NCBI GenBank assembly: GCA_003162415.1
Contig: PMOL01000019.1
Span: 156,841 to 220,840, forward strand
DNA length: 64,000 bases
Direction: 5' to 3'
Source: Candidatus Dormiibacterota bacterium
GTDB taxonomy: Bacteria; Chloroflexota; Dormibacteria; Aeolococcales; Aeolococcaceae
Numbering within the stretch: position 1 is the first letter of the stretch; every line of letters begins with the position of its first letter. This document shows positions 60,731-64,000 of the stretch, in pieces. The notes under the pieces are model-generated. The model saw only the letters and a program-made list of their open reading frames with translations, searched no databases and was not told where the DNA came from. The translations under genes and the position numbers were made by a program.

Positions 60731-61087
60731 CTACAACTGGGACCTCGCGTCTGGTGCCGTACCGAACGGCAGTCGCAGCGTGTGCCGCCAGTGAGCCCGG
60801 ACGGCGCGCTGTACCTGGAGATCGGTCCACCAGATCGGGACGTCGGCGCTCTGGTCATGATCAACCCGAAGGTGTTTGCAGAGCAGGCGGCGCTTGACCG
60901 GCATGCCGAAATCCTTGCGACCGGTCATCACGACCTTGTAGACGAGATAGACGACCACCCAGCAGACGAGCGCGCCGGTCGCGGCGAGGTAGACGTCTCC
61001 GGGGATCGATCCAGGTTTTGACGCGTGCGCGGCGGCTGCGAGGAGGAGAAGCATCGGGGCAAAGCCTAGCCCCCGGCTGCGACGCAT
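60731..61087 (-). CDS. Small hypothetical membrane protein
   Basis: 118 residues from ATG 61087; the frame is open to 61303 but overlaps rpoC's 3' end. A hydrophobic N-terminus (about 8-22, signal-like), a second membrane segment (about 33-53, YLAATGALVCWVVVYLVYKVV) and a basic cytoplasmic tail with RRLLCKHLRVDH, then SADVPIWW and RLPFG. No family recognised. It follows rpoC on the same strand with about 70 bp between. Confidence 0.55.
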   Translation of the reverse strand: MRRSRGLGFAPMLLLLAAAAHASKPGSIPGDVYLAATGALVCWVVVYLVYKVVMTGRKDFGMPVKRRLLCKHLRVDHDQSADVPIWWTDLQVQRAVRAHWRHTLRLPFGTAPDARSQL

Positions 61088-61143
61088 CAGTTCACGATCC
61101 GGTAACAGCCGTGAAGCCGTCACAGGATCGTGAGTGCTGAGTG

Positions 61144-61160
61144 CGGGGCGCAGCCCCGTT

Positions 61161-61162
<2 letters not shown>
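61144..61162 (+). terminator. GC-rich hairpin at the rpoC 3' end
   Basis: Six-bp stem (CGGGGC / GCCCCG, loop GCA) directly beside the rpoC stop. The T-run (TTTT) lies on the plus-strand side, so as an intrinsic terminator it fits plus-strand transcripts, i.e. antisense to rpoC, better than rpoC itself. Confidence 0.35.

Positions 61163-64000
<2,838 letters not shown>

Overview
The window comes from a GC-rich bacterium (roughly two thirds G+C by eye) with dense, mostly overlapping or closely packed genes and many GTG starts. The rpmG - tRNA-Trp - secE - nusG - rplK - rplA block and the rpoC fragment are ordinary bacterial housekeeping genes. A Tad (tight adherence) pilus locus without a visible secretin, the wealth of c-di-GMP and two-component proteins, WS/DGAT-type acyltransferase and the tandem 'DxWWHL' membrane proteins fit a soil-dwelling Chloroflexota / Dormibacterota-type lineage. 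That assignment is inference, not proven by the sequence. No insertion sequences, phage genes or CRISPR arrays were seen, and no stretch over 300 bp lacks a gene.

Layout. 1-13.9 kb: end of an ABC exporter, two large GGDEF/EAL c-di-GMP proteins, a DksA-like zinc-finger protein, a WS/DGAT acyltransferase, two alpha/beta hydrolases, an aldose epimerase coupled to a Crp-type regulator, and an ATP-grasp enzyme. 13.9-17.3 kb: alkylation repair (Ogt facing an Ada-AraC-AlkA fusion), an APS reductase and a small exported protein. 17.4-19.9 kb: rpmG, tRNA-Trp, secE, nusG, rplK, rplA. 19.9-32.4 kb: first part of the Tad locus, with three receiver-CpaE fusions (one with a broken P-loop and a lost phospho-acceptor), the Flp pilin, TadC, TadB, CpaB and an acidic TPR-type protein, interspersed with a response regulator, CvpA and a methyltransferase. 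32.5-39.0 kb: two ABC exporters; the second is a MacB/LolD-like operon with a CAP-domain protein and a lipoprotein. 39.2-42.9 kb: two TadA/CpaF secretion ATPases on opposite strands. 43.1-49.5 kb: an unusual cluster of a membrane protein, a 900-residue acidic protein, a solitary ParA/MinD-type ATPase, and a ParA - atypical ParB - coiled-coil operon. 50-61 kb: OmpR-type two-component pair, TPR protein, two tandem multi-spanning membrane proteins, a divergent response-regulator / DegS-like kinase pair, HAD phosphatase, HD-GYP response regulator. 61.2 kb to the right edge: rpoC, running off the window.

How the parts fit. The central 20-50 kb reads as one extended pilus-assembly and cell-positioning territory: pilin, inner-membrane platform (TadB/TadC), two motor ATPases, CpaB, three CpaE localisers, plus two further ParA-type ATPases and two long acidic proteins that may act as scaffolds. 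The surrounding c-di-GMP enzymes and two-component systems are plausible regulators of surface attachment. The least conventional material is the degenerate third CpaE, the shared basic C-terminal tails, the 43.6-49.5 kb acidic-scaffold/ParA/ParB-like cluster, and two genes whose best start is CTG.
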